From assembly GCF_001202035.1 (NCBI RefSeq), contig NZ_LGHT01000036.1:124001-188000 (forward strand): DNA of 64,000 nt, given 5' to 3'. The stretch is from Pseudorhodobacter wandonensis (lineage in GTDB: Bacteria > Pseudomonadota > Alphaproteobacteria > Rhodobacterales > Rhodobacteraceae). The notes below the pieces were generated by a model that was not told the origin of the DNA, made no database searches, and was given only the letters and a program-made list of their open reading frames with translations. This document shows, piece after piece, positions 18,374 through 29,575 of this stretch (positions are counted from its first letter, which is position 1; each line of letters opens with the position of its first letter). Both the position numbers and the translations under genes were made by a program.

Positions 18374-19462
18374 TTGTCACTGCTTCGCCGTATTCAATCA
18401 TGGTTTCGGCGCACGCCCCCAACGATATCAGAAGGGCGGACTGGCGATGACCGCGCGGCGCGTGGCGCTGTAGATCATATCATCATTCTGGATGGTACGA
18501 TGTCGTCTTTGAAGCCGGGTTATGAAAGCAACGCGGGGCTGTTGTTCAAGTTGCTGGCCGAAGCCGGGCCAATGGTTCATCGGCGGATTTATTATGAACC
18601 GGGCGTTCAATGGGTGGATTGGGGGCATATCAGCGATGTCGCGCGTGGGCGCGGGATAAACCGCCAAATCCGTCGGGCTTACGGCTTTTTAGCAAGCCAC
18701 TATGAGCCGGGCGACCGTATTTTCCTGCTGGGATATTCACGCGGAGCTTATGCAGTGCGGTCACTGGCGGGGGTGTTGGATCAGGTGGGTTTGCTGCGCC
18801 GCGATTGCGCGACCGAGCGCAATGTGCAACTGGCCTATCGGCACTATCAGTTGGACCCAAATGGCCATGCCGCCAAGGCCTTTGCCCAGCAGTTCTGTCA
18901 TGGGTCTGTGCCGATTGAAATGGTCGGCGTTTGGGATACGGTCAAAGCCTTGGGCATTCGTTTGCCGTTTTTCTGGATGCTGTCCGAGCATGAGCATGCG
19001 TTTCACAACCACGCGCTTGGCCATTCGATCAAACACGGTTTTCATGCCTTGGCGCTGAATGAGACGCGGGTGGTGTTTGAGCCGGTGTTATGGACCTGCC
19101 CGCCAAACTGGGCTGGCAATATCGAGCAAGTGTGGTTTCGCGGGGCGCATGCCGATATTGGCGGGCAGATCGGCAAATTTCAGGCGGCACGGCCTTTGGC
19201 TAACATTCCTTTGGTGTGGATGCTCGAACGGATGGAGGCCTGCGGTACCGTGCTGCCCAAAGGCTGGCGCGAGCGGTTTCCCTGTGACCCAATGGCCCCC
19301 ATGGTTGGCACCTGGCGCGGGTTTGGCGCCTTGTTCCTGTTTCGCCAGCGGCGGAAGGTCGGGCGAGATCCGTCCGAGCATTTTCATCCCACCGCTTTGG
19401 CCAAGCCTTCGCGTTGGCGTTTGGGACCAAAGGTTGTGCCGGGCCATTTGCGTCTTCCCTAA
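18374..19462 (+). CDS. DUF2235 domain protein (alpha/beta hydrolase-like)
   Basis: A 362-residue protein. DUF2235 contains phospholipase-like hydrolases, including type VI secretion effectors of the Tle1 class, but also stand-alone proteins. Visible are VDHIIILDGTMSS near residue 35, the nucleophile motif GYSRGAYAVRSLAGV (about 118-132; G-x-S-x-G), the block VGVWDTVKALG, and HALALNETR with the later RGAHADIGG. The start is taken as TTG 18374, because GAGAGG lies 6 bases upstream and the product then begins MSLLRRIQSWF, the usual short basic start. An in-frame ATG at 18245 would add 43 residues unlike the family. No secretion genes are nearby and no signal peptide is present. Confidence 0.82.
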   Translation: MSLLRRIQSWFRRTPPTISEGRTGDDRAARGAVDHIIILDGTMSSLKPGYESNAGLLFKLLAEAGPMVHRRIYYEPGVQWVDWGHISDVARGRGINRQIRRAYGFLASHYEPGDRIFLLGYSRGAYAVRSLAGVLDQVGLLRRDCATERNVQLAYRHYQLDPNGHAAKAFAQQFCHGSVPIEMVGVWDTVKALGIRLPFFWMLSEHEHAFHNHALGHSIKHGFHALALNETRVVFEPVLWTCPPNWAGNIEQVWFRGAHADIGGQIGKFQAARPLANIPLVWMLERMEACGTVLPKGWRERFPCDPMAPMVGTWRGFGALFLFRQRRKVGRDPSEHFHPTALAKPSRWRLGPKVVPGHLRLP

Positions 19463-19533
19463 GGCTTGCCCGATTTGATGGGGCCTGATCAGTATGGGCT
19501 ATAAAATCCATGGGTTTTTATGCGCCAAGCAAT

Positions 19534-19564
19534 AAAAAACGGCAGCCCCTGCGGCTGCCGTTTT
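19534..19564 (-). terminator. Rho-independent terminator, gltA (works on both strands)
   Basis: The stem ACGGCAGCC/GGCTGCCGT (19539-19547 with 19553-19561) has a CCTGC loop and is flanked by A-run and T-run on opposite sides. It sits just after the gltA stop and also follows the convergent DUF2235 gene. Confidence 0.88.
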
Positions 19565-19574
19565 CAAGTTTGGC

Positions 19575-20870
19575 TTAGCGCTTTTCTACCGGAACATAGT
19601 CACGATAGCTTTCGCCGACATAGAGTTGGCGTGGGCGACCGATTTTTTGTGTGGGATCGCCGATCATTTCTTTCCACTGCGAGATCCAGCCGACCGTGCG
19701 CGACAAAGCAAAGATCGGGGTGAACATCGAAGTGGGGAAGCCCATCGCATCAAGGATAATGCCCGAATAGAAATCGACGTTCGGATACAGCTTTTTCGAG
19801 ATGAAATACTCATCCTCAAGCGCGATCCGTTCCAGTTCCTTGGCAACCTGCAAGGTCGGGTTGTTGTGGATGCCCATCAGTTCCAACACTTCGTCGGCGC
19901 TTTCTTTCATCACAGTCGCGCGCGGGTCAAAGTTTTTGTAAACGCGGTGGCCAAAGCCCATCAGACGGAAGGGGTCGTTCTTATCCTTGGCGCGGGCGAT
20001 GAACTCGGGAATCCGGTCAACGGTGCCAATTTCGCGCAGCATTTCAAGGCAAGCCTGGTTTGCGCCACCATGTGCCGGGCCCCAAAGGCAGGCAATGCCG
20101 GCCGCAATACATGCAAACGGGTTGGCACCCGAAGAGCCAGCCAAGCGCACAGTCGAGGTCGAGGCGTTTTGTTCGTGGTCGGCATGCAGCATCATAATCC
20201 GGTCCATCGCTTTGGACAGGATCGGGTTCACTTTATAGTCAGCTGCGGGAACCGAGAAGCACATGTGCAAGAAGTTCTCAGCGTAAGCCAATGAATTCTT
20301 TGGGTAAACGAATGGCTGACCAACCGAGTACTTGAAGGCCATCGCAGCAATAGTCGGCAGCTTGGCGATCATGCGGATAGCGGCGACTTCGCGCTGCCAA
20401 GGGTCGTTGATGTCAAGGCTGTCATGGTAGAACGCCGACATCGCGCCGACAACGCCAACCATTGTTGCCATCGGGTGGCTGTCACGGCGGAAACCGCGGA
20501 AGAACTGATGCATTTGTTCATGCACCATGGTGTGGTTGGTAACGCGGAACTCGAAATCTTCCATCTCGGCTTTGTTCGGCAGGTTCCCGAACAGCAACAA
20601 ATAGCAAACTTCAAGGAAATGGGATTCATCGGCCAGTTGTTCGATTGGATAGCCGCGATACAGCAGCTCGCCTTTGTCGCCATCAATATAGGTGATCGCG
20701 CTTTCGCAAGCGGCGGTCGAGGTAAAGCCGGGATCATATGTGAATACATCAGCTTGCGCATAGAGCTTGCCGATATCAACCACATCTGGCCCGAGGGTCG
20801 GAGTGTACATAGGAAGGTCAATCGTTTTATCGCCAAGTTTAAGCTGTGCTGTTCCCGTCGATTTTACCAT
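19575..20870 (-). CDS. gltA: Citrate synthase
   Basis: A 431-residue type II citrate synthase, condensing oxaloacetate and acetyl-CoA in the citric acid cycle. Catalytic residues lie in the blocks [21 protein letters not shown] (histidine), [14 protein letters not shown] (histidine), [15 protein letters not shown]-type [14 protein letters not shown] (histidine/arginine) and the aspartate-containing [13 protein letters not shown]. The N-terminal beta-stranded region starting [21 protein letters not shown] is the mark of Gram-negative hexameric, NADH-sensitive enzymes. An AGAGGGATGAACC ribosome-binding region precedes the ATG. It lies downstream of gltX on the same strand, 101 bases away, and ends at a clear terminator. 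Confidence 0.97.
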   Translation of the reverse strand: MVKSTGTAQLKLGDKTIDLPMYTPTLGPDVVDIGKLYAQADVFTYDPGFTSTAACESAITYIDGDKGELLYRGYPIEQLADESHFLEVCYLLLFGNLPNKAEMEDFEFRVTNHTMVHEQMHQFFRGFRRDSHPMATMVGVVGAMSAFYHDSLDINDPWQREVAAIRMIAKLPTIAAMAFKYSVGQPFVYPKNSLAYAENFLHMCFSVPAADYKVNPILSKAMDRIMMLHADHEQNASTSTVRLAGSSGANPFACIAAGIACLWGPAHGGANQACLEMLREIGTVDRIPEFIARAKDKNDPFRLMGFGHRVYKNFDPRATVMKESADEVLELMGIHNNPTLQVAKELERIALEDEYFISKKLYPNVDFYSGIILDAMGFPTSMFTPIFALSRTVGWISQWKEMIGDPTQKIGRPRQLYVGESYRDYVPVEKR

Positions 20871-20971
20871 GGTTCATCCCTCTTTCGGTTTAGGGCCAAT
20901 CGCTGGATGCGTTGGGCCTTGCATTGAAAATCCCTTGCGGGGTGTAGCGACCGATCGTGCGAGGCCACGGT

Positions 20972-22375
20972 TCAGGTGGCGTCACTCAAGCGGGCAATCG
21001 TCTCATCCTGGCCCAAAACCAGCATCATATCATAAACGCTGGGTGTTGCTGTGCGGCCAGCCAGTGCGGCGCGCAAAGGGGCTGCCAACTTACCAAAGCC
21101 GATGCCATTGGCGGCAGCGACCTCGGTTAAAATGGGTTCCAACGTTTCTTTTGTCCAGCTAACATTTTGCAAGCGCGGCGTCAATGATTTCAGTATACCA
21201 CGGGATACCGAGTCAAGCGACTTCGCCGCAGCCTCATCCGGTACAACCGGCCGGGAATTCAAAGCAAATTCTGCCTTTTCAATAAGATCGGGGAATTTCT
21301 TTGCGCGATCTTTCAAGCAATACATCGCACGCGACAAGCTGTCACGTTGAGTGCCATTCAGTGGCGGCAAGCCTGCTGCGTTCAAATACGCCTCTAATTC
21401 ATGCAGCAGTGCAGCATCATCGCTGGCGGCGATATGCTGGCCACAAAGGTTTTCCAATTTCTTAAAGTCGAGTCGCGCAGGAGCACGGCCAATTCCCTCT
21501 AGATTGAACCATTCTTTTGCCTGCTCAGTGGTAAAGAATTCGTCATCACCATGCGACCAACCCAGCCTTGTGAGGTAATTTCGCATGCCCGCCGCAGGGT
21601 ATCCCATCACCTGATATTCCTCGACACCAGTTGCGCCGTGGCGTTTCGAAAGTTTCTTGCCATCGGGCCCGAAAATCAGCGGGATATGCGCCCAAACCGG
21701 AATTTCCCATCCCATGGCGGTATAAACCATGGTTTGGCGTGCGGCGTTTTGCAGATGGTCGTCGCCACGGATCACATGGGTGATTCCCATGTCATGGTCG
21801 TCAACCACAACGGCCAGCATATAGGTTGGCGTACCATCCGAGCGTAGCACGATCATGTCATCCAGCAGATCATTGCGGAAAGTCACTGTGCCTTGCACGG
21901 CATCCTCGATGACGGTTTCGCCCGTTTGCGGTGCTTTCATGCGGATCACATAGGGCGCGTCCGGATGGGTTGCAGGGTCGGCATCGCGCCACGGGCTGCG
22001 GTACAATGTCGAGGTTTTCTGCTCGGTCGCGGCTTGGCGGAAAGCCTCGATCTCGTCTTGGGTGGCAAAGCATTTATAGGCCGCCCCCCGCGCCAGCATT
22101 TCATGCGCAACCTCGGCGTGGCGGTCTTTTTGGTCAAACTGGCTGACAGCCTCGCCATCCCAATCTAGGCCAAGCCATTTCATGCCGCGCAAAATTGCAT
22201 CGGTCGCCTCGGGGGTCGAACGTTCGCGGTCGGTATCCTCGATGCGCAACAGAAACTTGCCACCACGTCCACGGGCAAAAAGCCAGTTGAACAAGGCTGT
22301 TCTGGCCGTGCCAATGTGCATGTAACCCGTGGGCGAAGGGGCGATACGGGTGATGACTGGGCGGGCAGAAGACAT
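20972..22375 (-). CDS. gltX: Glutamyl-tRNA synthetase
   Basis: A 467-residue class I synthetase charging tRNA-Glu. The HIGH-type motif is in [20 protein letters not shown] (residues 12-31) and the KMSKS-type motif is KKLSKRHGA (about 246-254). The C-terminal alpha-helical anticodon-binding cage is of bacterial type. Many alphaproteobacteria carry two GltX paralogues, one used for tRNA-Gln; this window cannot tell which this is. It is divergent from comEC, whose GTG start lies 76 bases away, and upstream of gltA. Confidence 0.96.
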   Translation of the reverse strand: MSSARPVITRIAPSPTGYMHIGTARTALFNWLFARGRGGKFLLRIEDTDRERSTPEATDAILRGMKWLGLDWDGEAVSQFDQKDRHAEVAHEMLARGAAYKCFATQDEIEAFRQAATEQKTSTLYRSPWRDADPATHPDAPYVIRMKAPQTGETVIEDAVQGTVTFRNDLLDDMIVLRSDGTPTYMLAVVVDDHDMGITHVIRGDDHLQNAARQTMVYTAMGWEIPVWAHIPLIFGPDGKKLSKRHGATGVEEYQVMGYPAAGMRNYLTRLGWSHGDDEFFTTEQAKEWFNLEGIGRAPARLDFKKLENLCGQHIAASDDAALLHELEAYLNAAGLPPLNGTQRDSLSRAMYCLKDRAKKFPDLIEKAEFALNSRPVVPDEAAAKSLDSVSRGILKSLTPRLQNVSWTKETLEPILTEVAAANGIGFGKLAAPLRAALAGRTATPSVYDMMLVLGQDETIARLSDAT

Positions 22376-22451
22376 GAGGCATTAACCTTTCAGAAACCAA
22401 GCAGAGAGTAGGCTTGGCCATTGTCTAGGCAATCACGCAAGGAGTGACAAG

Positions 22452-24578
22452 GTGGGCAGGCTGATCACGCTGGTCCAGATGCCGTTTGTAGCGCTTGCGC
22501 AGGCGCGTGGCGTGCTGTTTGCTTGGGTGCCTGTGCTGATTGCAATGGGCATAGGCCTATGGTTCGGTCTGCCGGTTGAGCCCGAGGGTCAGCATTACGC
22601 CGCGCTGGCTGTGGTGCTGCTTGGCCTTGTGATCTTCTACCGCTTTGCGCCGGAAGTGCTGCATCCTGTGCTGACAGCGATTTTTTGCGTGGTTCTTGGT
22701 ATGCTGGCTGCCGGCTTGCGGGCGCATTTAGTCAAGGCGCCCCTACTTGGATTTCGATATTATGGTCCGGTGCAGGGACGAGTGGTCAACATTGACCGCT
22801 CGCAGTCCGATATGGTGCGGCTGACATTGGATCAGGTGGTGCTATCGCGCGTCGCGGCAGATCGCACGCCTGCACGCGTGCGTGTGTCTTTGCACGGCGA
22901 ACAGGGATATGTCGCGCTGGGGCCAGGGCAAATTATCGTAACAACGGCACATCTTTCGGCACCGGAAGGCCCGGTAGAGCCGGACGGTTTCGATTTTCGC
23001 CGGATGGCCTATTTTGACCGGCTCGGGGCAGTCGGGTATACGCGTTTGCCGGTGCTATTGCTTGCGCCACCGACGGTAGGTTCGCAATGGATCAACCGGT
23101 TGCGCGCCCGAATTTCGACAGCGGTCGAGGCGCGCATTGACGGGGACGCAGGTGCCTTTGCCGCTGCCTTGGTGACAGGTGATCGTGCCAGAATCAGCCG
23201 CGCTGCCCATGATGACCTGCGGGCGGCAAACCTCGCGCATTTGTTGGCGATTTCCGGGCTGCATATGGCGTTGCTGACCGGATTTATCTTTGCGATGCTG
23301 CGCTATGGATTGGCGCTGCTGCCGGTTCTGGCGCTGCGGCTGAACTCAAAAAAAATGGCGGCGGCGTTAGCCTTGGCTGCTGGCGCAGTTTATTTGCTGC
23401 TTTCAGGTGGCAATGTGGCGACCGAAAGGGCATTTGTGATGGCGGCAGTGATGCTTGGCGCGGTTTTGTTTGACCGTCGCGCCTTGTCTATGCGGTCGGT
23501 CGCATTGGCAGCCTGTGTGCTGCTGCTGGCCCAACCAGAAACATTGCTGGAGCCAGGGTTTCAGATGTCATTTGCGGCAACAGTTGCCCTTATTGCGGGG
23601 TATGGGGCCCTGCGCGGGCGCACGCGGTCTCGCGCATTCCCCGGTTGGCTGACGCCGGTCTTGGCGGTGGTGTTTACCTCTTTGCTGGCCGGGCTGGCGA
23701 CCGCACCGATTGCGGCGGCGCATTTCAACAGGGTTTCCGGATATGGCTTGGTTGCCAATGTGCTGGCTGTTCCGGTTATGGGGTTCGCGGTTATGCCGGC
23801 AGCAGTTTTGGCTGGGATTTTGGCCCCTTTGGGGTTGGAAGGGGCAGCGATTTGGGTGATGGGCAAGGGCACAAGCTGGATTTTATGGGTTGCGCATACC
23901 GTGGCTGCCTGGGACGGATCTGTGCGTGCAGTCGCCAGCCCACCTTGGTTTGTGCTTCCCGTAATGGCATTGGGGGCACTTTGGGTAATCTTGTGGCGAG
24001 GCCCTGTCCGGTTCATTGGGGTTGCGCCATTTGTCATTTCGTTTGGGATTTGGGCTTTGGCTGAGCGCCCGCCGATCTTGATTAGCGCTGATGGCAAACT
24101 CGTGGGTCTTACCACTGATGCGGGGCGCGCCCTTTCGGCGGCAAAGGGGGTGGGATTTGCGGCAAAGCAGTGGTTGGAAAATGATGGTGAGATGGTGGAT
24201 CAACTTACCGCAGCGGCCCGCAAGGGGTTTGAGGGGCCGCCCAAGATGCGCCAGTTCATTCTAGATGACTGGAGAATCGTTCAACTGAAAGGAAAAGGGG
24301 CCGAAAAGTTGGTGAGTACGGTCTGCGCTATGGCCGACTTGGTTATATTGGAAAGAAAATATTCGGGTCGCAAACCTGCCGGATGCCGCATTGTAGATGA
24401 GAATATATTGCGCAAAACGGGGGCAATTGCCCTATGGCCAGCGGCCGATGGCAGTATGCGGGTTTCCCAGACCGAGACGCAAAGGCGGTTATGGACTGGA
24501 AAAGGCCGTGACCAACCAGCGCGACTGGTTCTGGAAAAACGCGCAAAAGCTGCAACGATAGGCCCGGTAGATCAGTAG
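22452..24578 (+). CDS. comEC: ComEC/Rec2 family DNA-uptake channel protein
   Basis: A 708-residue polytopic membrane protein. The N-terminal part is the DUF4131/OB-fold region. The competence core has [15 protein letters not shown] (about residues 267-281) and [18 protein letters not shown], followed by many transmembrane helices up to about residue 530. In competent bacteria ComEC carries single-stranded DNA across the inner membrane. The soluble C-terminus (about 540-708) shows no metallo-beta-lactamase H-x-H-x-D-H motif, unlike the Bacillus-type protein. The start is GTG 22452 with AAGGAG eight bases upstream. The last 7 bases overlap, tail to tail, the 3' end of lexA. Confidence 0.92.
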   Translation: MGRLITLVQMPFVALAQARGVLFAWVPVLIAMGIGLWFGLPVEPEGQHYAALAVVLLGLVIFYRFAPEVLHPVLTAIFCVVLGMLAAGLRAHLVKAPLLGFRYYGPVQGRVVNIDRSQSDMVRLTLDQVVLSRVAADRTPARVRVSLHGEQGYVALGPGQIIVTTAHLSAPEGPVEPDGFDFRRMAYFDRLGAVGYTRLPVLLLAPPTVGSQWINRLRARISTAVEARIDGDAGAFAAALVTGDRARISRAAHDDLRAANLAHLLAISGLHMALLTGFIFAMLRYGLALLPVLALRLNSKKMAAALALAAGAVYLLLSGGNVATERAFVMAAVMLGAVLFDRRALSMRSVALAACVLLLAQPETLLEPGFQMSFAATVALIAGYGALRGRTRSRAFPGWLTPVLAVVFTSLLAGLATAPIAAAHFNRVSGYGLVANVLAVPVMGFAVMPAAVLAGILAPLGLEGAAIWVMGKGTSWILWVAHTVAAWDGSVRAVASPPWFVLPVMALGALWVILWRGPVRFIGVAPFVISFGIWALAERPPILISADGKLVGLTTDAGRALSAAKGVGFAAKQWLENDGEMVDQLTAAARKGFEGPPKMRQFILDDWRIVQLKGKGAEKLVSTVCAMADLVILERKYSGRKPAGCRIVDENILRKTGAIALWPAADGSMRVSQTETQRRLWTGKGRDQPARLVLEKRAKAATIGPVDQ

Positions 24579-25258
24579 CTTCGGATCAAACCAACCAAAC
24601 GGCCTTGGACTTTGACCTGATAATCGGGCAAAACGCGGGTTTCATAGGCGGGGTTTTCAGCCTCCAATGCGATCATGTTTCCGCGCCGACGAAAACGCTT
24701 GAGCGTTGCCTCGGCGTCCTCGACCAAGGCAACTACGATGTCGCCGTTCTCGGCTGTGGATTGTTCGCGGATGACGACAATATCACCGTCATTGATTCCA
24801 GCGTCGATCATCGAATCGCCTTTGACCTCTAGCGCGTAATGCTGTCCTTTGCCCGAAAGCATCGAGCCCGGAACCGCAACATGATGCGAGATTTCCTGGA
24901 TCGCTTCGATTGGAACGCCGGCAGCGATGCGCCCCATGACAGGCAGTTCCATCGCGTCGATGGAAGAAATAGCCATTGCGCCTTTGGGTGGCGAGACCTT
25001 GTCACCATCAATCACTTTTGGCTTGAAGCCCACACGTTCCATCGCCTCTGGCAGCTTAACAATCTCGATTGCGCGGGCGCGATGCGCGAGGCGGCGGATA
25101 AAACCGCGTTCTTCCAGCGCCGTTATCAGGCGATGGATGCCCGATTTCGATTTCAAATCAAGCGCCTCTTTCATTTCGTCGAAAGAGGGCGGAACACCTT
25201 CGGCATCCATTCGCACCCGAATGAAATCCAACAGTTCCAATTGTTTGCGCGTCAGCAT
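24572..25258 (-). CDS. lexA: LexA repressor
   Basis: A 228-residue SOS repressor that cleaves itself when RecA is activated. The N-terminal winged helix ([16 protein letters not shown], then [20 protein letters not shown]) binds DNA. The cleavage bond is A113-G114 in IAAGVPIEA; the catalytic dyad is S149 (GDSMIDAG) and K187 (EATLKRF). The start at MLTRKQ is the family norm; upstream in-frame codons were ignored. A GTTC-N7-GTTC box lies 32 bases upstream (25290-25304), so autorepression is very likely. It sits downstream of moeA in a long same-strand series. Confidence 0.97.
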   Translation of the reverse strand: MLTRKQLELLDFIRVRMDAEGVPPSFDEMKEALDLKSKSGIHRLITALEERGFIRRLAHRARAIEIVKLPEAMERVGFKPKVIDGDKVSPPKGAMAISSIDAMELPVMGRIAAGVPIEAIQEISHHVAVPGSMLSGKGQHYALEVKGDSMIDAGINDGDIVVIREQSTAENGDIVVALVEDAEATLKRFRRRGNMIALEAENPAYETRVLPDYQVKVQGRLVGLIRSY

Positions 25259-25289
25259 CAGCCCGTCCCTTTCAAAAGGTTGCTTGACT

Positions 25290-25304
25290 GTTCTGCCCGT
25301 GTTC
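25290..25304 (-). promoter_or_regulatory. LexA (SOS) box upstream of lexA
   Basis: GTTCTGCCCGTGTTC has the direct-repeat form GTTC-N7-GTTC, the known LexA operator of alphaproteobacteria. It lies in the 69-base gap between moeA and lexA. Confidence 0.85.
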
Positions 25305-25327
25305 TTGTTTTGTGTCAAGTGATTTGG

Positions 25328-26497
25328 CTAAATCGGTAGATATTCGACGATGTCGCCTGCCGTGCGCGGGCCATCTCCAACCGGGCGCAACAGCAGCGCA
25401 TCGGCCTGTGATAAAACCGACAGCAGAGCGGAATCCTGTGCCTGGAACGGCGTGATAGTCGTTTGGCCTTTGGAGGTCTGCAATTTGGCGCGCATGTAGT
25501 GGGCGCGTGGGCCGTTTGCGGGCAGATCCTCGGTCAAAATGGCAGAGTGCATTTGCGGGCCTTTTGCCGGCTGTCCTTGCAAAACACGCAGCATCGGCAA
25601 CATGAAAATGTGACCGCAAACGATTGAAGAAACAGGATTTCCTGGTAGTCCAAGCATCGGGATTCCGTTCAGTTTTCCCGCCATCAGTGGTTTGCCGGGA
25701 CGCATCGCGATTTTGTAGAATGCCCGTTCCATCCCCAAACCTGCCGCCACTTTGCCCACCAGATCATGGTCGCCAACCGATGCGCCGCCGATTGTCACGA
25801 TCAGGTCGGCATCGGCAGCAAGCTCGAAGACTTTGGTCAGGCTTGCCTCGGTGTCGCGGGCGATGGGAAGCAGACGGGCGGCGCCGCCAGCTGCCTCGAC
25901 CATCGCTTTCAGTGCAAAGCTGTTGGAAGCAATGATCTGGTCATCCCGCGGGCGCTCGCCCGGCATCACCAGTTCGTCGCCTGTGGCGATCAGGGCAACG
26001 ACGGGGCGGCGTATCACCGACACTTCGGCCAGATTCATCGCGGCCAAAAGGGCGATGTCACTGGGGCGCAGAAGGCGCGGGGAAAGCACGTCGCCCGCAC
26101 GGAAATCCTGTCCCTTGGCGCGGATATGGTTTGATCTGTCGGCATTTGCAGACAGTGTTATTTGATGGCCTGTGCGGGTCACATCTTCTTGGATCACAAC
26201 ACGGTCGGCCCCAATCGGCACAGGTGCGCCGGTGAAAATGCGGATGGCGCGACCTGCGGTCAGTTCACCTTGCCAAGCGTGGCCGGCACTGGCCTCGCCA
26301 ACCACGTCGAAACTTGTGGTGTCGCCACAGGTGGCATAGCCATCCATCGCCGAGGCCGCAAAGGGGGGCTGGTCGCGCTGCGCGGTGGCTGGCAATGCCA
26401 TCATCCGGCCGGCGGCTTGGGTTAAAGGGACTGTTTTGGCCGCCAAAGGGCGCACCAGATCAAAGGCACGTGACAGCGCCTCATCGACCGAAATCAT
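25328..26497 (-). CDS. moeA: Molybdopterin molybdenumtransferase
   Basis: A 389-residue enzyme that inserts molybdate into adenylated molybdopterin, the last step of molybdenum cofactor synthesis. The N-terminal region ([18 protein letters not shown], then [13 protein letters not shown] with the conserved DGYA) and the MoCF-like domain with [14 protein letters not shown] and [10 protein letters not shown] are intact. The C-terminal beta-barrel MoeA domain (about 315-389) ends the protein. Its ATG overlaps the moaC stop in an ATGA (26494-26497), so moaC and moeA are coupled. Confidence 0.95.
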   Translation of the reverse strand: MISVDEALSRAFDLVRPLAAKTVPLTQAAGRMMALPATAQRDQPPFAASAMDGYATCGDTTSFDVVGEASAGHAWQGELTAGRAIRIFTGAPVPIGADRVVIQEDVTRTGHQITLSANADRSNHIRAKGQDFRAGDVLSPRLLRPSDIALLAAMNLAEVSVIRRPVVALIATGDELVMPGERPRDDQIIASNSFALKAMVEAAGGAARLLPIARDTEASLTKVFELAADADLIVTIGGASVGDHDLVGKVAAGLGMERAFYKIAMRPGKPLMAGKLNGIPMLGLPGNPVSSIVCGHIFMLPMLRVLQGQPAKGPQMHSAILTEDLPANGPRAHYMRAKLQTSKGQTTITPFQAQDSALLSVLSQADALLLRPVGDGPRTAGDIVEYLPI

Positions 26498-26979
26498 TGG
26501 TCGGCCTCATAGCGACCCGATTTGCCGCCGTCTTTCAGCAGCAGTTTGATGTCTTTGATTTCCATAGCCTTATCAACGGCTTTTATCATGTCATAGATAG
26601 TCAACGCAGCGATGGAAACCGCGGTCAGCGCCTCCATCTCTACCCCGGTTTGACCACCGGTTTTCACTGTAGCAGTGATGATGACGCCGGGAAGTGCAGT
26701 ATCGGGTACCAGATCAATTGCAACTTTGGTAATTGGCAAAGGGTGGCAGAGCGGAATCAGGTCGGCGGTTTTCTTGGCCCCCATGATGCCCGCAAGCCGC
26801 GCCACGCCCAACACATCGCCTTTGGCGGCACGGCCATCTGTGATCATCGCCAGCGTCTCGGGTGCCATTTTCACAGACCCTTGTGCAACGGCGATACGGG
26901 CGGTCACGGGCTTGTCCGAGACATCGACCATATGCGCATGGCCTTCGCCATCAAAATGCGAGAGCGTGGGGCGGGCCAA
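26494..26979 (-). CDS. moaC: Cyclic pyranopterin monophosphate synthase
   Basis: A 161-residue enzyme acting with MoaA to make cyclic pyranopterin monophosphate from GTP. Seen are [19 protein letters not shown] at the start, [12 protein letters not shown] in the middle and [20 protein letters not shown] with MIKAVDK near the C-terminus, all signatures of MoaC. I take a TTG at 26979 as the start: AGGGGGG lies upstream, the product then has the family length, and it begins one base after the trpC stop. Later or earlier ATG codons would give a truncated or over-long protein. Confidence 0.9.
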   Translation of the reverse strand: MARPTLSHFDGEGHAHMVDVSDKPVTARIAVAQGSVKMAPETLAMITDGRAAKGDVLGVARLAGIMGAKKTADLIPLCHPLPITKVAIDLVPDTALPGVIITATVKTGGQTGVEMEALTAVSIAALTIYDMIKAVDKAMEIKDIKLLLKDGGKSGRYEADQ

Positions 26980-26980
26980 G

Positions 26981-27793
26981 TCAAAGCCCCCCTTGCGCAA
27001 CATTCGGTTTGGCAAGGATAGCACGGGTGGCCGCAGCAACATCCTCTTGCCGCATCAAGCTTTCGCCAATCAGGAAACAACGCGCGCCAAAGCGGGCGAC
27101 ATCGGCCAGATCTTCGGGGGTAAACAAGCCGGATTCTGAAACGATCATCCGGTCTTCGGGCACGCGGCGGGCAAGATCGCGCGTGGTTTGCAGCGTCACG
27201 TCAAAGCTGTGCAGATTGCGGTTGTTGATGCCAATCATCGGAGAATTCAACAGCGCGGCACGTTCCAGCTCGGCGGCGTCATGCACCTCGATCAGCACGT
27301 CCATGCCCAACTCAAACGCAGCATCTTCCAGCTCTTTCGCTTGGGCATCGGAAACTGAGGCCATGATGATCAAAATACAATCAGCCGAAAGCGCGCGGGC
27401 CTCGACCACCTGATAGGGATCATACATGAAATCCTTGCGCAGGCAGGGCAGGCTGGTGGCATCATGGGCGGCAACCAGAAATTCGTCAGCACCTTGAAAT
27501 GAGGGCGTATCTGTTAGCACTGACAGGCATGTCGCGCCCCCGGCCTGATAGGCGCGGGCAAGGGCAGGCGGGTCAAAATCGGGGCGGATCAAGCCTTTGG
27601 ACGGGCTGGCCTTTTTGATCTCGGCGATCAGGCCATAACCTTTGCTTGATGCCGCCAAAAGGGCGTGGTGAAAGCCGCGGGGTGCGGGGGCGTCATCTGC
27701 CAATGCCTGCACTTGCGACAAGGGTTTTGCTGCTTTGCGGGCGGCAACCTCTTCCAGTTTATAGGTTTTTATCTTGTCTAGAATCGTGCTCAT
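26981..27793 (-). CDS. trpC: Indole-3-glycerol phosphate synthase
   Basis: A 270-residue TIM-barrel enzyme that closes the indole ring in tryptophan synthesis. The early lysine block [15 protein letters not shown] (about residues 52-66), the catalytic [12 protein letters not shown], and [13 protein letters not shown], then [12 protein letters not shown], are all conserved. The domain is not fused to TrpF. It lies between trpD (26-base gap) and moaC (one base), in the run trpG-trpD-trpC-moaC-moeA-lexA. Confidence 0.97.
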   Translation of the reverse strand: MSTILDKIKTYKLEEVAARKAAKPLSQVQALADDAPAPRGFHHALLAASSKGYGLIAEIKKASPSKGLIRPDFDPPALARAYQAGGATCLSVLTDTPSFQGADEFLVAAHDATSLPCLRKDFMYDPYQVVEARALSADCILIIMASVSDAQAKELEDAAFELGMDVLIEVHDAAELERAALLNSPMIGINNRNLHSFDVTLQTTRDLARRVPEDRMIVSESGLFTPEDLADVARFGARCFLIGESLMRQEDVAAATRAILAKPNVAQGGL

Positions 27794-27819
27794 CAGGGGG
27801 CCGTCCGGTTAGGGGTGGG

Positions 27820-28839
27820 TTAGGCTGCCGCTGTTGTGATGCGGGCCAAGGTTTCAAGGCGGGCAAGCGCGGCACCGGAATCGATGCTGGCATTGGCAAT
27901 TGCGACACCCGATTTCAGGTCGGCCGCCTTGCCTGCCACCAGCAGTGCCGCTGCAGAATTCAGCAAAACCGCATCGCGATAGGCGCCTTTTTCACCGTTC
28001 AGCAGGGCCCGAAAGGCAACCGCGTTATCAGATGGGCTACCGCCCATAATCGCCTCAAACGGGTGGACGGGCAGGCCTGCATCTTCGGGGTGAATGTCAA
28101 ATTCGGTGATTGCGCCATCTTTCAGCGCGGCGACCTTGGACGGTGCTGCGATTGACAGCTCATCCGTGCCATCGCCGCCATGTACCAACCACGCCGAGGT
28201 TGACCCAAGTGCCAGCAACACCTCGGCCATCGGGCGGATAAGATGGGGGGCATAGGCGCCGGTCAGTTGCATTTTCACGCCCGCAGGGTTGGTCAGTGGC
28301 CCAAGGATGTTGAATAGCGTACGGGTGCCAAGCTCTAGCCGCACGGGGGCGACGTGGCGCGTGGCGGGGTGGTGCATCGGGGCCATCATAAAGCCGATTC
28401 CGGCCTCTTGCAGGCAGGTTTCAACGACTTTGGGGCCGACCATCACGTTCAGACCCATTTCGGTCAACGCATCGGCAGCCCCTGATTTTGACGAAAGGTT
28501 GCGGTTGCCATGCTTGGCCACAACCACGCCCGCGCCCGCGACGACAAAGGCTGTCGCCGTGGAAATATTCAGTGTGCCTTTGCCATCACCGCCTGTACCG
28601 ACAATATCCATCGCACCCGCAGGGGCCACCACAGCATTGCACTTGGCGCGCATCACATGGGCAGCAGCAGCGATTTCATCGACCGTTTCGCCGCGTGTGC
28701 GCAGCGCAATCAGCAAGCCGCCGATTTGGGAAGGGGTCGCATCGCCGTCGAACAGAGCGGTAAAGGCGGTTTCAGCCTCGGCCCGCGTCAACGGGCGGTC
28801 GCAGGCAATGCCGATCAGGGGTTTGAGGCGGTCACTCAT
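27820..28839 (-). CDS. trpD: Anthranilate phosphoribosyltransferase
   Basis: A 339-residue enzyme that joins anthranilate to phosphoribosyl pyrophosphate. The PRPP/anthranilate site [17 protein letters not shown] (about residues 80-96), [20 protein letters not shown], and [18 protein letters not shown] are present, with the conserved N-terminal helical region. Its ATG overlaps the trpG stop by three bases (ATGA, 28836-28839), indicating coupled translation. Confidence 0.97.
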   Translation of the reverse strand: MSDRLKPLIGIACDRPLTRAEAETAFTALFDGDATPSQIGGLLIALRTRGETVDEIAAAAHVMRAKCNAVVAPAGAMDIVGTGGDGKGTLNISTATAFVVAGAGVVVAKHGNRNLSSKSGAADALTEMGLNVMVGPKVVETCLQEAGIGFMMAPMHHPATRHVAPVRLELGTRTLFNILGPLTNPAGVKMQLTGAYAPHLIRPMAEVLLALGSTSAWLVHGGDGTDELSIAAPSKVAALKDGAITEFDIHPEDAGLPVHPFEAIMGGSPSDNAVAFRALLNGEKGAYRDAVLLNSAAALLVAGKAADLKSGVAIANASIDSGAALARLETLARITTAAA

Positions 28840-29429
28840 ATAGGCTCCTTTTCGGGGGCTTTTGCGCGATCAAGAAAATTGCGCAACATCTGATGGCCGT
28901 GTTCGGATTTGATGCTTTCAGGGTGAAACTGCACACCCTCAATCGGCAGGGTTTTGTGGCGCAGGCCCATGATGGTGCCGTCTTCCAGCCAAGCCGTGAC
29001 CTCTAAAGCGTCTGGCAGGGTTTCGCGGTCGACGACAAGGCTGTGGTACCGCGTGGCCAGGAAAGGCGAGGGCAGACCGGCGAACACGCCTTTACCGCTG
29101 TGATGCATTTTGCCCATTTTGCCATGCACGATTTCATGGCAGCGCACGACTTTACCGCCGAAGGCCTCGCCGATGGTTTGATGCCCAAGGCAAACGCCCA
29201 ACAGCGGGATACCAGCCTCGGCGGCGGCCATGGTCAGCGGCAGGCAAATACCGGCCTGCGCCGGTGCGCGCGGGCCAGGGGAAAGCACAATCATTTCCGG
29301 CCGCAGCGCCATTGCGGCCTGCACGTCCATTTTGTCATTGCGCACAACGCGGATGTCCGCGCCCAACTCGCCCAAATAATGAACGAGATTATAGGTGAAA
29401 CTGTCGTAGTTATCGATCAAAAGCAGCAT
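28836..29429 (-). CDS. trpG: Anthranilate synthase component II (glutamine amidotransferase)
   Basis: A 197-residue class I amidotransferase supplying ammonia to TrpE (or to PabB). The N-terminus [19 protein letters not shown], the nucleophile cysteine in [15 protein letters not shown], and the histidine/glutamate pair in [14 protein letters not shown] complete the triad. The start at 29429 gives the canonical beginning; in-frame codons up to 29495 are not needed. It is the first gene of the trpGDC run and is separated from trpE (31.2-32.8 kb) by a divergently oriented gene, an arrangement usual in this family of bacteria. Confidence 0.95.
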   Translation of the reverse strand: MLLLIDNYDSFTYNLVHYLGELGADIRVVRNDKMDVQAAMALRPEMIVLSPGPRAPAQAGICLPLTMAAAEAGIPLLGVCLGHQTIGEAFGGKVVRCHEIVHGKMGKMHHSGKGVFAGLPSPFLATRYHSLVVDRETLPDALEVTAWLEDGTIMGLRHKTLPIEGVQFHPESIKSEHGHQMLRNFLDRAKAPEKEPI

Positions 29430-29575
29430 ATTGCTCAGCCCGTGCTTCATCATGTCTGTTTGGGGGTGAACCCGGCTCATTGTCGCGCTATACATGGGCC
29501 GAGCGGGATAGGGGCGTCAAGGGAAACCATTCCTTTTCGATCTTAACCGTACAAAGGCAGGCAGGAGGGTTACGG

